The notes beneath the pieces were generated by a model. The model saw nothing but the letters and a program-made list of their open reading frames with translations. It made no database searches and was not told the DNA's origin. Shown here piece after piece: positions 40,861 to 51,368 of a stretch of 64,000 bases of DNA. Source of the DNA: Cladorrhinum sp. PSN259 (Eukaryota; Ascomycota; Sordariomycetes; Sordariales; Podosporaceae); NCBI GenBank assembly GCA_033725935.1, contig MU867114.1, positions 124,001 to 188,000 on the forward strand, in the 5' to 3' direction. The position numbers and the translations under genes are program-made. Position 1 is the first letter of the stretch. The number at the start of each line of letters is the position of its first letter.

Positions 40861-42036
40861 CTACCTTAACAGAGGCGTCTCCTCGGATGCGTGACTATCA
40901 CCACTCCCTCTTCTGCTCTGCCCAACAGCAACAACAGTAACACCACCCGGACTCAAACACTGCTCCCTATATATCCACCCAAGGCAAATCCCAGCGCCAG
41001 GACCCAGAATAACAGACGCAGCAACCACCACCAGACAAACCCGCCACCCCGCCTCAACCAAGATCCAGTACAAGACGGTAAGCCCGACGAAGAAGGCATC
41101 AATGACTATGAACTTGATGGTCGACCTCGTCATTTCCTTCTTGTCGTCTTGAGAAGCGACCAAACTCCAGATCCAAAAAATGTGGGAAGCGACGGAGCAC
41201 ACGATGGGTAATAAGTACATGCCCGCTAGAGCGACCCTGTTTGACTCCAAATGGAGCGTGTCGTGCCATTTTGACTCCATGAGTGCATAGGAAATGATCT
41301 TGCGGGTTGCCTGACGGATCAAGGAGACCCATATCGGAAAGAACAACCAGATCAGGACGGTGGCCGGTGAGTTTATCGTCAGGAACAGGATTGAGGGGAG
41401 GACGAATCCGAGGGAAACCGCGAGCGGGATGGCGACTGTTTCTGTTGTTTTTGTCAGGTGGCGGGTTGAGGATTCTGCAACTCCTCCTCCTCCTCCTGTT
41501 TCTTCTGCTGCCTGTCTTGCTTCTCCTTCTCCTCCTCCTCCGTGAGACTGCGCGATGATTTGTTTTGAGCGATGAAAAAAGGCCGGAAGGATGATTAGTT
41601 CCCACACGAAGGCGCCCCCCACGAGGTCGAATATGAGCCAGAGTCCCGTCGGGTAGGCGATCAAGATGTTTGGGCTGTTACAGATGCGCGAGGACTCAAT
41701 TGTTGAGACCGTCAGGAGACCCGAGAGAAAAGAGAGGACGGTTGAGAGCAAAGCTGATGAGCGGACTGATGATGCCGAGAGCTGGAAGAAGGAAGTGATG
41801 AAGCAGAGCGGCGAGCCGATCACGGGGATTTTGGAGAGAAAGGGCAGGCGGGAGCGGGCGTGGCATTGCGAGTAGAGCATGTAGATGTTTGTGTCCGAGT
41901 GTTGGAATAGAGTCAAAGCTGTTAGGACTGAGAGGAGGACGGGCGGGATGAGGAGGTACGAGAGGGGGAGGGTGTGGATTGGTGGGTGACCGTGGGGATT
42001 ATGCCGTCGGCGGGGGCTTGGTTGTGGTGATTCCAT
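40861..42036 (-). CDS. Polytopic integral membrane protein, unknown function
   Basis: Single exon, 391 residues, eight or nine hydrophobic segments (for example around 24-44, 124-155, 203-225, 228-243, 270-295, 307-330 and 333-355). A Gly/Glu-rich loop (GGGGEGEARQAAEETGGGGG) lies near residue 175. The N-terminus is Pro/Arg/His-rich and cytosolic in style. The C-terminus ends EETPLLR, an acidic-dileucine-type sorting signal that suggests a vacuolar or endosomal membrane. The TM arrangement is reminiscent of the small membrane proteins found in fungal secondary-metabolite clusters, but I cannot assign a family. It is convergent with the dual zinc-cluster regulator, a pairing that could be functional or chance. 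Confidence 0.78.
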   Translation of the reverse strand: MESPQPSPRRRHNPHGHPPIHTLPLSYLLIPPVLLSVLTALTLFQHSDTNIYMLYSQCHARSRLPFLSKIPVIGSPLCFITSFFQLSASSVRSSALLSTVLSFLSGLLTVSTIESSRICNSPNILIAYPTGLWLIFDLVGGAFVWELIILPAFFHRSKQIIAQSHGGGGEGEARQAAEETGGGGGVAESSTRHLTKTTETVAIPLAVSLGFVLPSILFLTINSPATVLIWLFFPIWVSLIRQATRKIISYALMESKWHDTLHLESNRVALAGMYLLPIVCSVASHIFWIWSLVASQDDKKEMTRSTIKFIVIDAFFVGLTVLYWILVEAGWRVCLVVVAASVILGPGAGICLGWIYREQCLSPGGVTVVAVGQSRRGSGDSHASEETPLLR

Positions 42037-44979
42037 TTTTTTGGTTCTTGATTCTTTTTTTACATTAAAAAGAAGACAAAAAGTGCAAGACAGTGCTATT
42101 CTTGAAAATTGATGACAATGAGAGGTTGGTGGTGAAACGCGATTTCTGGGGGATCCCCTCCAAATCGGCTCGTGATTGTTTTGTCTTGGCGGGAAACAAT
42201 CCCGCCCGTTGATTTCCGCGGTTGCTTGGTGGGGGTGGGGCCGATCGATGATGCGGGGGGAACAGCAGAAATATCACGTGGAATTTCGCCGACCCTGAAT
42301 TATACCCTAACCCTGACACACCACTTTTCCATCATTGTTGCCATTCGACTTTATTGTAGATAAAAACACTGTGCTATTCTACAGGCTTGGAGTTACAGGC
42401 AGTTCTGCTGGCACATGTCAAGTCTCCCTTCTCTTCTCCTTGTTCTGATATAGTATAACCAGGGGCATCACCTTAGACCCTCTATCAACATTCCCCCCCT
42501 CCTCCGCGTTTCAAATGATATCGACTACTTTGCCGTACGATTTTCAGGTAAATAGAAACTTTTAACCACTCGGAGAGGGTTTGGTGTGTAAAAACTATTG
42601 ACTTTGCTAGAAAAGCGTGTAAAAATCTCACTCAGTGAGAAACCAGTTCGAGAAATTCAAGTGCATCGGCATCGTATGTACGTAGAGCTAATTCTTAGCA
42701 GAATACCTCGCTATCTTTCTGGTTGTAATCTCCAACTGGGCGGAGAACGAGCGATACCAGAATCTGTTCGGCCGAATGTGAATTGTGCCACGCACCAACG
42801 CTAGCGGGCGATCGCCTCCACATTGTCCGTTCGAGGGAAGCTACATGTATCTCGGCTGTTGGATCACTCATCACCTGGGCAAGTAACAATCAGTACCTCA
42901 GTGTCATTCACTCCAGCCGTGAAAATCAACTACTACTCGGAAGTATACCCTGTTTGGTAATAGGTCTCATCCGGGATTCACCTCCCGGGAACACCGGAAG
43001 AGGAGTTACAAACTCTCCGACTCCAACCACATTTGTCACCGTCGTCGATCTACCTTTCTCCGGTAACCACTTTATCTACAAGGAATGTTAAAAGAATCCA
43101 GTTATTCATGCAAGTAAGCAATAGTCGAAACACACAGCCAGCCATCTTTCATGTCGTTGGGACTGACAGTTCCCAGATTCTTGGGTCTTCCGATGCATCA
43201 AGTCGGACCTTACTCGTGGCTGTTGGATACACTGCATTGTAAGGCTGCAGCCGGTCACCTCCGAGGTGCCCCATGAATGCCATCTGTCCAATGACTTTGT
43301 GTCATTCTCCGGAGGCTTTGTGTTGTTGGTTTGAAAAGGTCATGATCTTGTGTTGTAATTCGTCACCAATATTACAAAAAGTTCGGTAATGTTGGAGGCC
43401 AATCAGAGGCTCCAGTCTCATTTCTTTTTTGACAAGATAACCGAAAAGCCACAGAGCCACAGACAGAAATTATTGGGCCAGTGAGACATGTAGGGTCCAT
43501 GACGATGTGTCCACTGAAATGGATATTCAGCAGCTCGGAATAGACTTACACTTCCAGCCTAGTCGTCGTCTAGAATGCAACACATCGTAAAGTCAAAAGA
43601 ACTCAATGTCGTGTCGCGATTGGTTATCTATCTAGGCATCCTTTTCGTCCATCAAAGTCCGCGACTACGCCGCAAAATGGCATCCCACTTGGGCAACAAA
43701 AATGGATGTGCACCCCCTTTGGAAGCTTGAGAGGGAACCAAGTTTTTGCCCAGTTCAGAAAGACCAATCAATTCTTTCATCACCTTCACCGTCAATCCAA
43801 CACCTGATGCTTGCTTAGTTAGCCATGACATGCACACATTACAGTAACACTTGAAACTGAGCGGCCCGAATATACATCTCACCCTCACGGCTCACGGGAC
43901 TGTTTTCAAAGCTAGGGAGGGTAAAGACATTGCCACATGTCAGCGTGGTACCAGATGCCGGGCCGTTGATTCCCACTTCAGGAACGTCGCAATAATGGTT
44001 TCTTCAGCACGGCGCAGCACACGCCAGCTGACCGTCATTGTTTCCCAAAACTGCCAAGCTGAGGTTTTCCGACGTCCAATCAGAGGACATCTGGGGCAAT
44101 ATATAATTCACACTGCCAAAGAGTCACACATATGTACGGCCTCACCTCCGTCTTTGGATTTTAAACTCGAGGTAACCAACGTGAACATGTACCGACGGAC
44201 CTTTGGCTGACACACTAGCCCCCAAAGGATGAGGTTATGACGTGGTGTGTTTCCCTCCCCATAAGCACCACTGCTAGTGTTCTGCACGAGGAGGGCACCG
44301 GTATCGACAAGCGACGGGTTGTGATTGGAAATCTGCCTGACCATGCCCACAGTGGGGGCGAGGACCAACCGTATAACGATTCGGCACTTGGGTCTGAATC
44401 GCATGGCCTAGTATTATCATGGTGAAGGCGGTCCAGAGTACCTTCCTCCAGCATTCTTAGACGGCCGTATCGTGGGACTGAATGAAGTTGCGCAAAGTAT
44501 CCGGTACTGAGCGGCCACCGTCTCCGACGTTTCTCCCCGCAATGGGAAAAGGGCAGGTAGTCGGAACAGGGTCCGGAGGAGGTCAAGTATAAGTATATGT
44601 AAATGAATCCTTCCTGCTGGCTTAAAAGTGGTCCTCTCGTGGCAGTGCCCCAGACAGAGACCGAGCTCTGTGTCACCTTATGAGTGGTAACTCCTTTTTG
44701 ATCTTGGACCCCAACCCAACCATCTCTTCTTCCTCACTTGCGCCTTTCACAAGAATCTGACAACAGATCTTGTCCTACACTTGATCTCAACTCTAAGTGC
44801 TTACTCTTGCCTTCATTCTTACCCAGCTACCCCTGAGCCCCTGACCACCATTTACCGGGGAAAATAAGCTTTGGTGGCTGCTCCTTATTCAAAGCATAGA
44901 GGGTGGTAAGCAGTTCTACGCCGCAGTACACGCGAAAATAGCTAACCATAGACAGCAAAACCTTCACTGACTTGTCAAC
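42037..44979. other. 2.9-kb gene-free region
   Basis: Upstream regions of the membrane-protein gene and the MOCOS-like gene. Contains a 15-bp palindrome TCTCACTCAGTGAGA (42626-42640), a short CCCTAACCCT (42305-42314) and CCAATCAGAGG at two places (about 43398 and 44079). All open frames are short. No TE coding remnant recognised. Confidence 0.45.
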
Positions 44980-46569
44980 ATGTCTATCACGGACCTCTTC
45001 CCAGAATACGCCACCACCTCCTCGATCGACGTCCTCCGTGAGGCAGAGTACTCCCATCTAGACACCCAAGACCACGTCTACCTGGACTACACCGGTTCCG
45101 GTCTGGCTTCTCAATCCCAGCACCTCCATCATGCATCCCGCCTCCAATCCACACTCTACGGAAACCCTCACTCCATCAACCCAACCAGCCAAGCAGCGAC
45201 AGAAGAAATCAACGCCACCCGTTCCCGTATTCTATCCTACCTCAACGCCTCTCCAGATGAATACGCCGTCATTTTCACTCCAAACGCAACGGGTGCCGCC
45301 CGTTTAGTAGGCGAATCCTACCCCTTCCGACCAAGCCAGCGGCTGGTCCTCACAGCAGACAATCACAACTCGATCAACGGGATCCGAGTTATGGCGGCCT
45401 CCAAGGGCACCAGAACAACATACATCCCCCTCGAAACACCATCACTCAGACTCGACACCAACAAAGTCATCACCGCCTTGTCATCATCCGGTCCGAGTCG
45501 CATCCTATCCAACGCTAGAGGCCTCCTCAAACGTGTCATAACAGGCTGTATGCCTCACCGTTCCCAGGCACTACCCGCCCTCAGCCAGGAGGAGAAACCA
45601 AGAATCCCGGCAGGGGCTTCTTCCGAATCCCACGAGAGAAAGAAAAAAGGCCTATTCGCCTACCCGGCACAATCAAACTTTTCCGGCGTCCGTCACTCCC
45701 TCTCACTGGTCTCCCTCGCTCAGCAAAAAGGCTACGACGTCCTCCTGGACGCGGCCGCCTACCTGCCCACCTCCGCGCTGGATCTATCAGTGATCAAACC
45801 CGAGTTTGTAACCGTGAGCTTCTACAAGCTATTCGGCTACCCAACGGGGGTCGGCTGCTTAGTCGCCAAGAAGTCGGCCCTTTCCAGACTCGCCGATCGC
45901 CCCTGGTTCTCGGGAGGGACGATACAAGCCGTCACTGTGGGGATACAGTGGCACCAGATGCTCTCTTCCGAGTCTCCAGAGAAATACGAGGACGGCACCG
46001 TCAACTTTGCCAGCATCCCCGACGTAAAATTCGGCCTGGACTGGATATCCCGCGTCGGCATGCAAGTCATCAGCACGCGCGTGCAGTGTCTGACGGGATG
46101 GGTTCTGCTCCGCCTCGGAGAGATGAAACACAGCGACGGCAGGCGAATGATTAGAATATACGGCCCGTCGCTCGAAAACGTCAAAATGAGAGGCGGGACG
46201 GTGTCCTTCAACATCCTCGACGCCGAGGGCAAAGTGGTTGACGAGAGGATCGTAGCGCTCGAATCTGCCGCCGCGAGGATTTCTCTCCGGACCGGATGCT
46301 TCTGCAACCCGGGAGTAGGGGAGTACGCCCTCGGGATTACTAAAAAGAAACTGCGTCGGCTGGCAAGAAACACAACAGAGGGGAGGTTAAATGGCGGGCT
46401 GGACCGGTTCATCGAGCTGCTGGAGTTGCCCTCGGCCGGAGCGGTACGGGTATCGTTCGGCATCGCGTCAAACGCCGCAGACGTTGACAGGTTTTTTGGA
46501 TTCTTGGAAAAGACGTACAAGGATAGGGTTACTACCTCTGACGGTTTGGATCCGAGGGAGTCTTGTTGA
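44980..46569 (+). CDS. Class V aminotransferase, molybdenum-cofactor-sulfurase-like, PLP domain only
   Basis: PLP-dependent cysteine-desulfurase-fold protein resembling the N-terminal domain of Moco sulfurase (MOCOS/HxB). Single exon, 529 residues. Key features are HVYLDYTGSGLASQSQ near the start, FTPNATGAARLVGE, the SNFSGVRHSL region, an LLDAAAYLPTS aspartate that would bind the PLP ring nitrogen, and the Schiff-base Lys K283 in SFYKLFGYPTGVGCL. The persulfide-type cysteines are C440 and C442 in RTGCFCNPGVGE. Full MOCOS proteins are about 800 residues with a C-terminal MOSC domain, which is absent here. A specialised sulfur-transfer enzyme or a diverged paralogue is likelier than the housekeeping sulfurase. 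The intact active site argues against a pseudogene. Confidence 0.85.
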   Translation: MSITDLFPEYATTSSIDVLREAEYSHLDTQDHVYLDYTGSGLASQSQHLHHASRLQSTLYGNPHSINPTSQAATEEINATRSRILSYLNASPDEYAVIFTPNATGAARLVGESYPFRPSQRLVLTADNHNSINGIRVMAASKGTRTTYIPLETPSLRLDTNKVITALSSSGPSRILSNARGLLKRVITGCMPHRSQALPALSQEEKPRIPAGASSESHERKKKGLFAYPAQSNFSGVRHSLSLVSLAQQKGYDVLLDAAAYLPTSALDLSVIKPEFVTVSFYKLFGYPTGVGCLVAKKSALSRLADRPWFSGGTIQAVTVGIQWHQMLSSESPEKYEDGTVNFASIPDVKFGLDWISRVGMQVISTRVQCLTGWVLLRLGEMKHSDGRRMIRIYGPSLENVKMRGGTVSFNILDAEGKVVDERIVALESAAARISLRTGCFCNPGVGEYALGITKKKLRRLARNTTEGRLNGGLDRFIELLELPSAGAVRVSFGIASNAADVDRFFGFLEKTYKDRVTTSDGLDPRESC

Positions 46570-47161
46570 AATAGCAATATACTTACTGGCTTTCTGTATA
46601 CCTTGTGAGAATATTGAAATAGTAAAATGTCCATGTATCCATGTACTCCATCGCTGCCGCTCTCCGTTGTAACCAACCACAATCCATAATACAAATTTAC
46701 CGGTTTCCTTCTACCATGAAACAATACCCGTTATGGTTTGTATGATTAAGTCTCCCATTTTCAGACCCGTGGAAGGATGAAACAGCATTATTACACAACG
46801 TCTAAGAAATAAAGAACTAACAATCATCATCAGAACGGGCAAATACACGGATTCATGAGCAACTAACCCTTTAAACTGATGCACCAAACATTATAAGCGG
46901 CTTAATAACACTTGGAGCAGTAATGCGTAGACCATAGTTCTACAGGTCTCAGCAACGGAACAATCGGAGCAAATCGTCAAATAACAAAGTATACCTAGAG
47001 AGGACATCACACATAAAAGGTAAATATAACTCATTAAATGTGCGCTCTGCAAATATAATCTAGCCATTACGATATCCCGCCAATCCCAAAACCGACACCA
47101 AAACGCCCAGCCATATCATGATACATCATCCACGGCATCGCACATCCTACATCTTGGCATC
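46570..47161. other. Convergent intergenic region, MOCOS-like / PARP
   Basis: AT-rich; nothing recognisable beyond 3' flanks. Confidence 0.6.
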
Positions 47162-49297
47162 CTACATCTTGACGCGGAAGAGGTACCGCAGTCGAACCTG
47201 GGCGATATCGTATGCAATGTACTCATTGTAATACAACGTCGCCTTATTGCTGACCGGCGTGTCACCTGGCTTAACAGTGGTATCAGGCATGCTCACACCC
47301 TCCAATGAAGGGTGTACACATGCTGCATCCTTCCACTTCAGCGGGCCCATCCTGCCCTTGCCCCACGTCGAAATCATCCCCTGGGCCTTGGCCTTGGAAG
47401 CCGCGGATCTATCCGAGTGAATGAGCTCCTGCATGGGATCACCAAGCTCGGCCTCGCAGAGCAGCAGCAGTGCCGTGTTATCGGACAGGTAGGAACAGCA
47501 ATAATTAGCCGACTTGGATGCCATGTCGGCCAGGTAGATGCCCTTGTCAAACATGTAACCCGAGACAGGAGCCTCTGGAGGAGCGATCCTGAGACCCTGG
47601 CTGAGGATACCACCAAAGTTGGTCGCGCGAGAGCCGTGCCACAGGAGTCGTCGATTCTGGTCGAGCTTGCCGTACGGACCGGTATCGAAGCGATCCTTCT
47701 CTCCCTGGCGCTCGATACGAAAGATGTCGTCGATTGTGTAATTGTGATGGTGGGTTTCGCCCTTGGTATTTTGCAGGTATTCAGAGAGGTTTTTAAACTC
47801 GGCAGATTTCCGATCCAGTGGTTCCATCTCGTCCATCTTGAGACCTTGGAATTGACGATCCAGTTGGTGAACTTCGTCCTGGGAAGCCTTGTCCACCTTC
47901 ATGATGAGGGCTGCGTCCTTCATGTCGCTCAAGCTCTCTAGAAGTTCTATTTCTTTTTTGAGCAGCTGCTGATCATTGATGACAGGCGGCCGACTGCGAC
48001 CGAAATCGTGGGGAATGAGAGAGTAGAACGAGTTGGAGAGGTGCTCCACAGCATTACCGAAGGACATGCCGTACTCGCTTGTGGCAAGATCACTATCGTC
48101 AAGGAGGGCTGAGAGGTCTTTCAAAGCTTGGAAACCACGAGTGATGGTGGCCTTGCTGAGTTTGCCGAGCGGAAGCTTGTTGGCATCGTAGTTCATGGCG
48201 GACATGGCGTTGTTGAAGAACTGTTGATTGAAGATGAGCCGCATGAGGCTCTGAACGGCCGGCTTGAGCTTCGACTTGGGAGGCTCCCAACCAGGCTCCT
48301 TCTCCTTGGCTCCCTCCTTTTTGACGTGCTCCTCGTCATCCTCGTCATCACTCTCCTCGCTGTAATTTCGCTCAATGAACGCATACTTGCCAGGCTTTGG
48401 GTTGTTACCACGCTGGGCCCAGGCTATCCCGGACTTGTCCTTGAACTTCTTCTCAAACATCTTGACGGCAGCGTCGACTGTGCCATCGGCCGCCACTTGA
48501 GTTTGACCGTAGTCACCTACTCGGCCCCAGCGAGTCCAGGTCCTGTATGTGCCATTGGGGTCAGCCAAAACCTGAATGCGGTAGAATTTGTTGTTGTTGT
48601 TGGATGCGCTTGTCTGGTTGAGTGAGGCATCGTAAATGACGCCGGCAGGGTCGATGTAGACGGTAGAAGTGTAGTGCGGACACCGCTCATCTAAGGGGAT
48701 CACTATATCCTTGCTCTTGGCGATCTGTCCCTCACCAACAGCTTTGGTGGCTTTCTTTGGAGTTGGTGCAGGTTCGACATCCTCCATCTTGACGTCTTCG
48801 GCGTCGGCTTCTTCATCCTTGACCTCGGTTTTGACAGTGGCAGCCTTGCCTCTTTGTCTCTTGGTCTTTGGTGCATCCTCGGCCTCGGCTTCGGCCTCTG
48901 AGACGGTGTCGACAGCGGGTGTTGCCCTTTTCTTGGCATTGGTAGCGGTGGTAGCGGTGGGAATTACTGCTCCCAGGGAAAAGTCCTTCTCTGGTTGCTT
49001 GGTCTTGGTCTCTTCGGCCTTGGAAAGCCACTCGAGACCGACAATGGGAACGTCCAGCTCTGTGGCTTTGGCGACCTTGGCTGTCTTCCTGTGGAAATCG
49101 GCTTCGGTTGCCACCAAATGAGTGGTGTCTGCTGTGATGGCGCTGGAAACCTTGGCGCCGAGGGATTCTGCGAGACTCTTCACAGCTGCTTGTGTCATGC
49201 CAGCAAATGTTCCGCTGATGGCAATCTTGCAGTCCTCGAGAGGAGGCGTGGCCGGTGCTGCTGCAGCTGCTGCCTTCTTTCCTCGTTTAGGAGGCAT
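47162..49297 (-). CDS. prpA: Poly(ADP-ribose) polymerase, BRCT-WGR-PRD-catalytic
   Basis: Nuclear ADP-ribosyltransferase acting in the DNA-damage response; filamentous ascomycetes usually have one. Single exon, 711 residues from the ATG at 49297. Order: short Lys/Ala tail, BRCT (about 20-100, CKIAISGTFAGMTQAAVKSLAE ... LDVPIVGLEWL), acidic/basic linker with KTKRQRGK, WGR (about 205-315, TWTRWGRVGDYGQTQ), helical regulatory domain (about 350-475), catalytic domain to the end. The H-Y-E triad is intact: His in LLWHGSR, Tyr in DKGIYLADMASKSANYC, Glu E692 in YYNEYIAYD. Lacks the zinc fingers of animal PARP1, as expected for fungal orthologues. Firm call. Confidence 0.95.
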   Translation of the reverse strand: MPPKRGKKAAAAAAPATPPLEDCKIAISGTFAGMTQAAVKSLAESLGAKVSSAITADTTHLVATEADFHRKTAKVAKATELDVPIVGLEWLSKAEETKTKQPEKDFSLGAVIPTATTATNAKKRATPAVDTVSEAEAEAEDAPKTKRQRGKAATVKTEVKDEEADAEDVKMEDVEPAPTPKKATKAVGEGQIAKSKDIVIPLDERCPHYTSTVYIDPAGVIYDASLNQTSASNNNNKFYRIQVLADPNGTYRTWTRWGRVGDYGQTQVAADGTVDAAVKMFEKKFKDKSGIAWAQRGNNPKPGKYAFIERNYSEESDDEDDEEHVKKEGAKEKEPGWEPPKSKLKPAVQSLMRLIFNQQFFNNAMSAMNYDANKLPLGKLSKATITRGFQALKDLSALLDDSDLATSEYGMSFGNAVEHLSNSFYSLIPHDFGRSRPPVINDQQLLKKEIELLESLSDMKDAALIMKVDKASQDEVHQLDRQFQGLKMDEMEPLDRKSAEFKNLSEYLQNTKGETHHHNYTIDDIFRIERQGEKDRFDTGPYGKLDQNRRLLWHGSRATNFGGILSQGLRIAPPEAPVSGYMFDKGIYLADMASKSANYCCSYLSDNTALLLLCEAELGDPMQELIHSDRSAASKAKAQGMISTWGKGRMGPLKWKDAACVHPSLEGVSMPDTTVKPGDTPVSNKATLYYNEYIAYDIAQVRLRYLFRVKM

Positions 49298-50030
49298 GTT
49301 GATGATCAAGTGTGATGGGACGTGTCTTGGATGGGTGTGTTGCGGTGTGCTGGCTGGATCCCTGCAAATGAGTGAGTCCGTCCGTCACAGGTGTTTGGGT
49401 TGATGTTGGGGATGCACTGAAGCTTTCGGGACGAAACGAGAATTAAAGATTTTGATTTTGATGAGAATCGAGAAGACGATGAAAAGGCTCTTGTCGCGTC
49501 AACAAATACTCTTGAACTCGTCCCAGGTCTGTGCAAACCTTGACAACTTGATTGGTCAATTGGACGAGGTTCAGCAGGCAACAGCTACCCCTGTTCAGGT
49601 CGAGAGCGCGGGCTCACGGGACTCTGAACTGGGCGTTCCAGGCACCCGGGCCCACAGTTCCACAATCAGCTAGGCAACTCCCAGCCATCATGAGTTTCAG
49701 ACCCAATTGAGGAAACCACGACTGAAAAACCTGAACACAGCTGCCACAGCACAACCCGGCACGTGGCGGAAGGAATTTCTTCTGCAGATCGGTATCCATC
49801 TGTTCTCTTCCTCAATGAATTGATGTCCAATGTAACACATGGAAAAAAGAATGTCTCGGTTCTATTTGTGTTGACATGATACAGCAATACAGCATCGGGT
49901 TGATATTGATACAAGGATTGAATCAGTATGAATTCAAATCGATAACTAACTTGGACGTTCGGCACGTGTATTCTTCACCCAGAAAGAAAACCAGCAGAGT
50001 CTGATCCTTTCAGTCTTCAAATCCCCCTCC
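49298..50030. promoter_or_regulatory. Upstream region of PARP
   Basis: 5' flank of PARP and 3' flank of the DUF8021-type gene, same strand. No other gene seen. Confidence 0.5.
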
Positions 50031-50864
50031 TCACACAACCGGCCTCCTCACAATCCCCCTCCTCGCCTTCCTCCCCTTCCCCTTCGTCGTACCACCCCTC
50101 CCATTCATAACAGTAATGGTATGAACAAACCTCAGCTTCCCTCCCTCGACCCTAAACTCGTGACTATCCGGGATCCCACTGAAGCTCAAGAAAATTGACA
50201 CGGCGCCAACGGTCTCGTCAATGACGTACCGTCGATCAGTCAAGCTCACCCCACTGGGGATACCAACATCGCACTTATCATTCGGTCCACCGTTCCCGGT
50301 GTACATGCCGCCTTCAAGCCTTGCACACGGTCTCCCCCAGGGTACCACAACAGATTTGTTAGAAAAGATATCGGCGTAGGCATCACCGGCCGCTTTGATC
50401 ACGGCTCTTGAATCGCGCTGGGCCTCAGGAATGGTTCCCCAATTTTCTTTGCTGGCCCAGTTGAGCGTTCCAGTGGCGTTGAACAGCCAGTCTCCCGTTG
50501 TGGTCACAAGAACATCGGCCTTGCTGATTACTTGCTCGGTGAAGAAGAGCTGAACGCCGACGACGTACGGCTTTGGGCCGGTGGCCGAGATGATCTCGGT
50601 GTAGGTGGCGCACTGAGTTGTGTCGAGGGAGGAGCGGGAGTGGTCGACCTTGAGGGGAGTCTTCAAGATTCCCGAGGCTAGCGTAGCCGCCTTGAAGTTC
50701 TCGTGGTAGACGGCCGAGGCCGAGACGGGGGAGAGCAAGGAGGGGTTGCCGGCTTGTTGGGCGGCCACGAGGGTGTCGGCTGCTTTTTGGAGGAATTCGC
50801 GGGTGCATTGCCCGTTGGCGAGCCCGAGGGCCGTGGTGAGGAAGGTGAGTGTTGGGAGGTGCAT
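50031..50864 (-). CDS. Secreted DUF8021-type protein
   Basis: Extracellular protein of unknown activity. Single exon, 277 residues. Residues 1-18 form a signal peptide (MHLPTLTFLTTALGLANG). The mature part starts QCTREFLQKAADTLVAAQQAGNP and carries the features I associate with DUF8021 proteins: DHSRSSLDTTQCATYTEIISA, GDWLFNATGTLNWASKENWGTIPE, RDSRAVIKAAGDAYADIFSNKSV, VPWGRPCARLEGGMYTG and DSHEFRVEGGKLRFVHTITVM. The fold may be NTF2/SnoaL-like, given its paired-repeat look (inference). The C-terminal RGGTTKGKGRKARRGIVRRPVV is unusually basic for the family. Cysteines near CARLEGG...CDVG probably form a disulfide. Confidence 0.83.
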   Translation of the reverse strand: MHLPTLTFLTTALGLANGQCTREFLQKAADTLVAAQQAGNPSLLSPVSASAVYHENFKAATLASGILKTPLKVDHSRSSLDTTQCATYTEIISATGPKPYVVGVQLFFTEQVISKADVLVTTTGDWLFNATGTLNWASKENWGTIPEAQRDSRAVIKAAGDAYADIFSNKSVVVPWGRPCARLEGGMYTGNGGPNDKCDVGIPSGVSLTDRRYVIDETVGAVSIFLSFSGIPDSHEFRVEGGKLRFVHTITVMNGRGGTTKGKGRKARRGIVRRPVV

Positions 50865-51368
50865 TGTTTTGGAGATTCACACAGGGTTGGTCTTCTCACT
50901 TGTGAAGGTGCAAGAAGAGGAAGAAGTCCTGGGATAAGTGGGATTCGTGAGAAGGTTATATATTGAAATTCGTCATGTTGTGGTGGCTAATATGTGTGGA
51001 CGGATAATTTGGTATTTTACAATTTCTTGAGGCTGTTAAAGAGAAATGAGGAGAAAGTCCCTTTCGGCAGTTTGAATTGGCCGTGATGATTGGACAGGCG
51101 GTTGATGGTGTATTTATCTACCATGCCCATCACCCACGTAATCAATATTGATCCGAGTGGTGCGGTTGCTTGGGTTCTCGCATATTCCACGAGATTGAGT
51201 TGCTTTTCTTGCCCCCTTTTCCGACGCAGAGACTCCCGTTTACACCCTGCTTGTAGATTGACGTTTCTTACATGTTCTCTTCCTAACTGCGTACATGTTG
51301 GTGTCTATATGAGTAAATTCATCATTACAATACTTCCAAGTTCTATTTGACATCCACTCCTCCATTGT
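50865..51368. promoter_or_regulatory. Upstream region of the DUF8021-type gene
   Basis: Contains TTATATATTG (50956-50965), a TATA candidate on the minus-strand side. Nothing else seen. Confidence 0.45.

Noticed and set aside
42305..42314. CCCTAACCCT, telomere-like
   Set aside because: Less than two units; no array, so no interstitial telomere claim.
43398..44089. CCAATCAGAGG found twice in the 42-45 kb gene-free region
   Set aside because: Short CCAAT-containing match with no linked gene start; likely coincidental.
45837..46724. 295-residue minus-strand frame opposite the MOCOS-like gene
   Set aside because: Antisense shadow of a strongly conserved coding frame.
47312..47941. 209-residue plus-strand frame opposite the PARP catalytic domain
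   Set aside because: Antisense shadow; the PARP frame has all catalytic residues.
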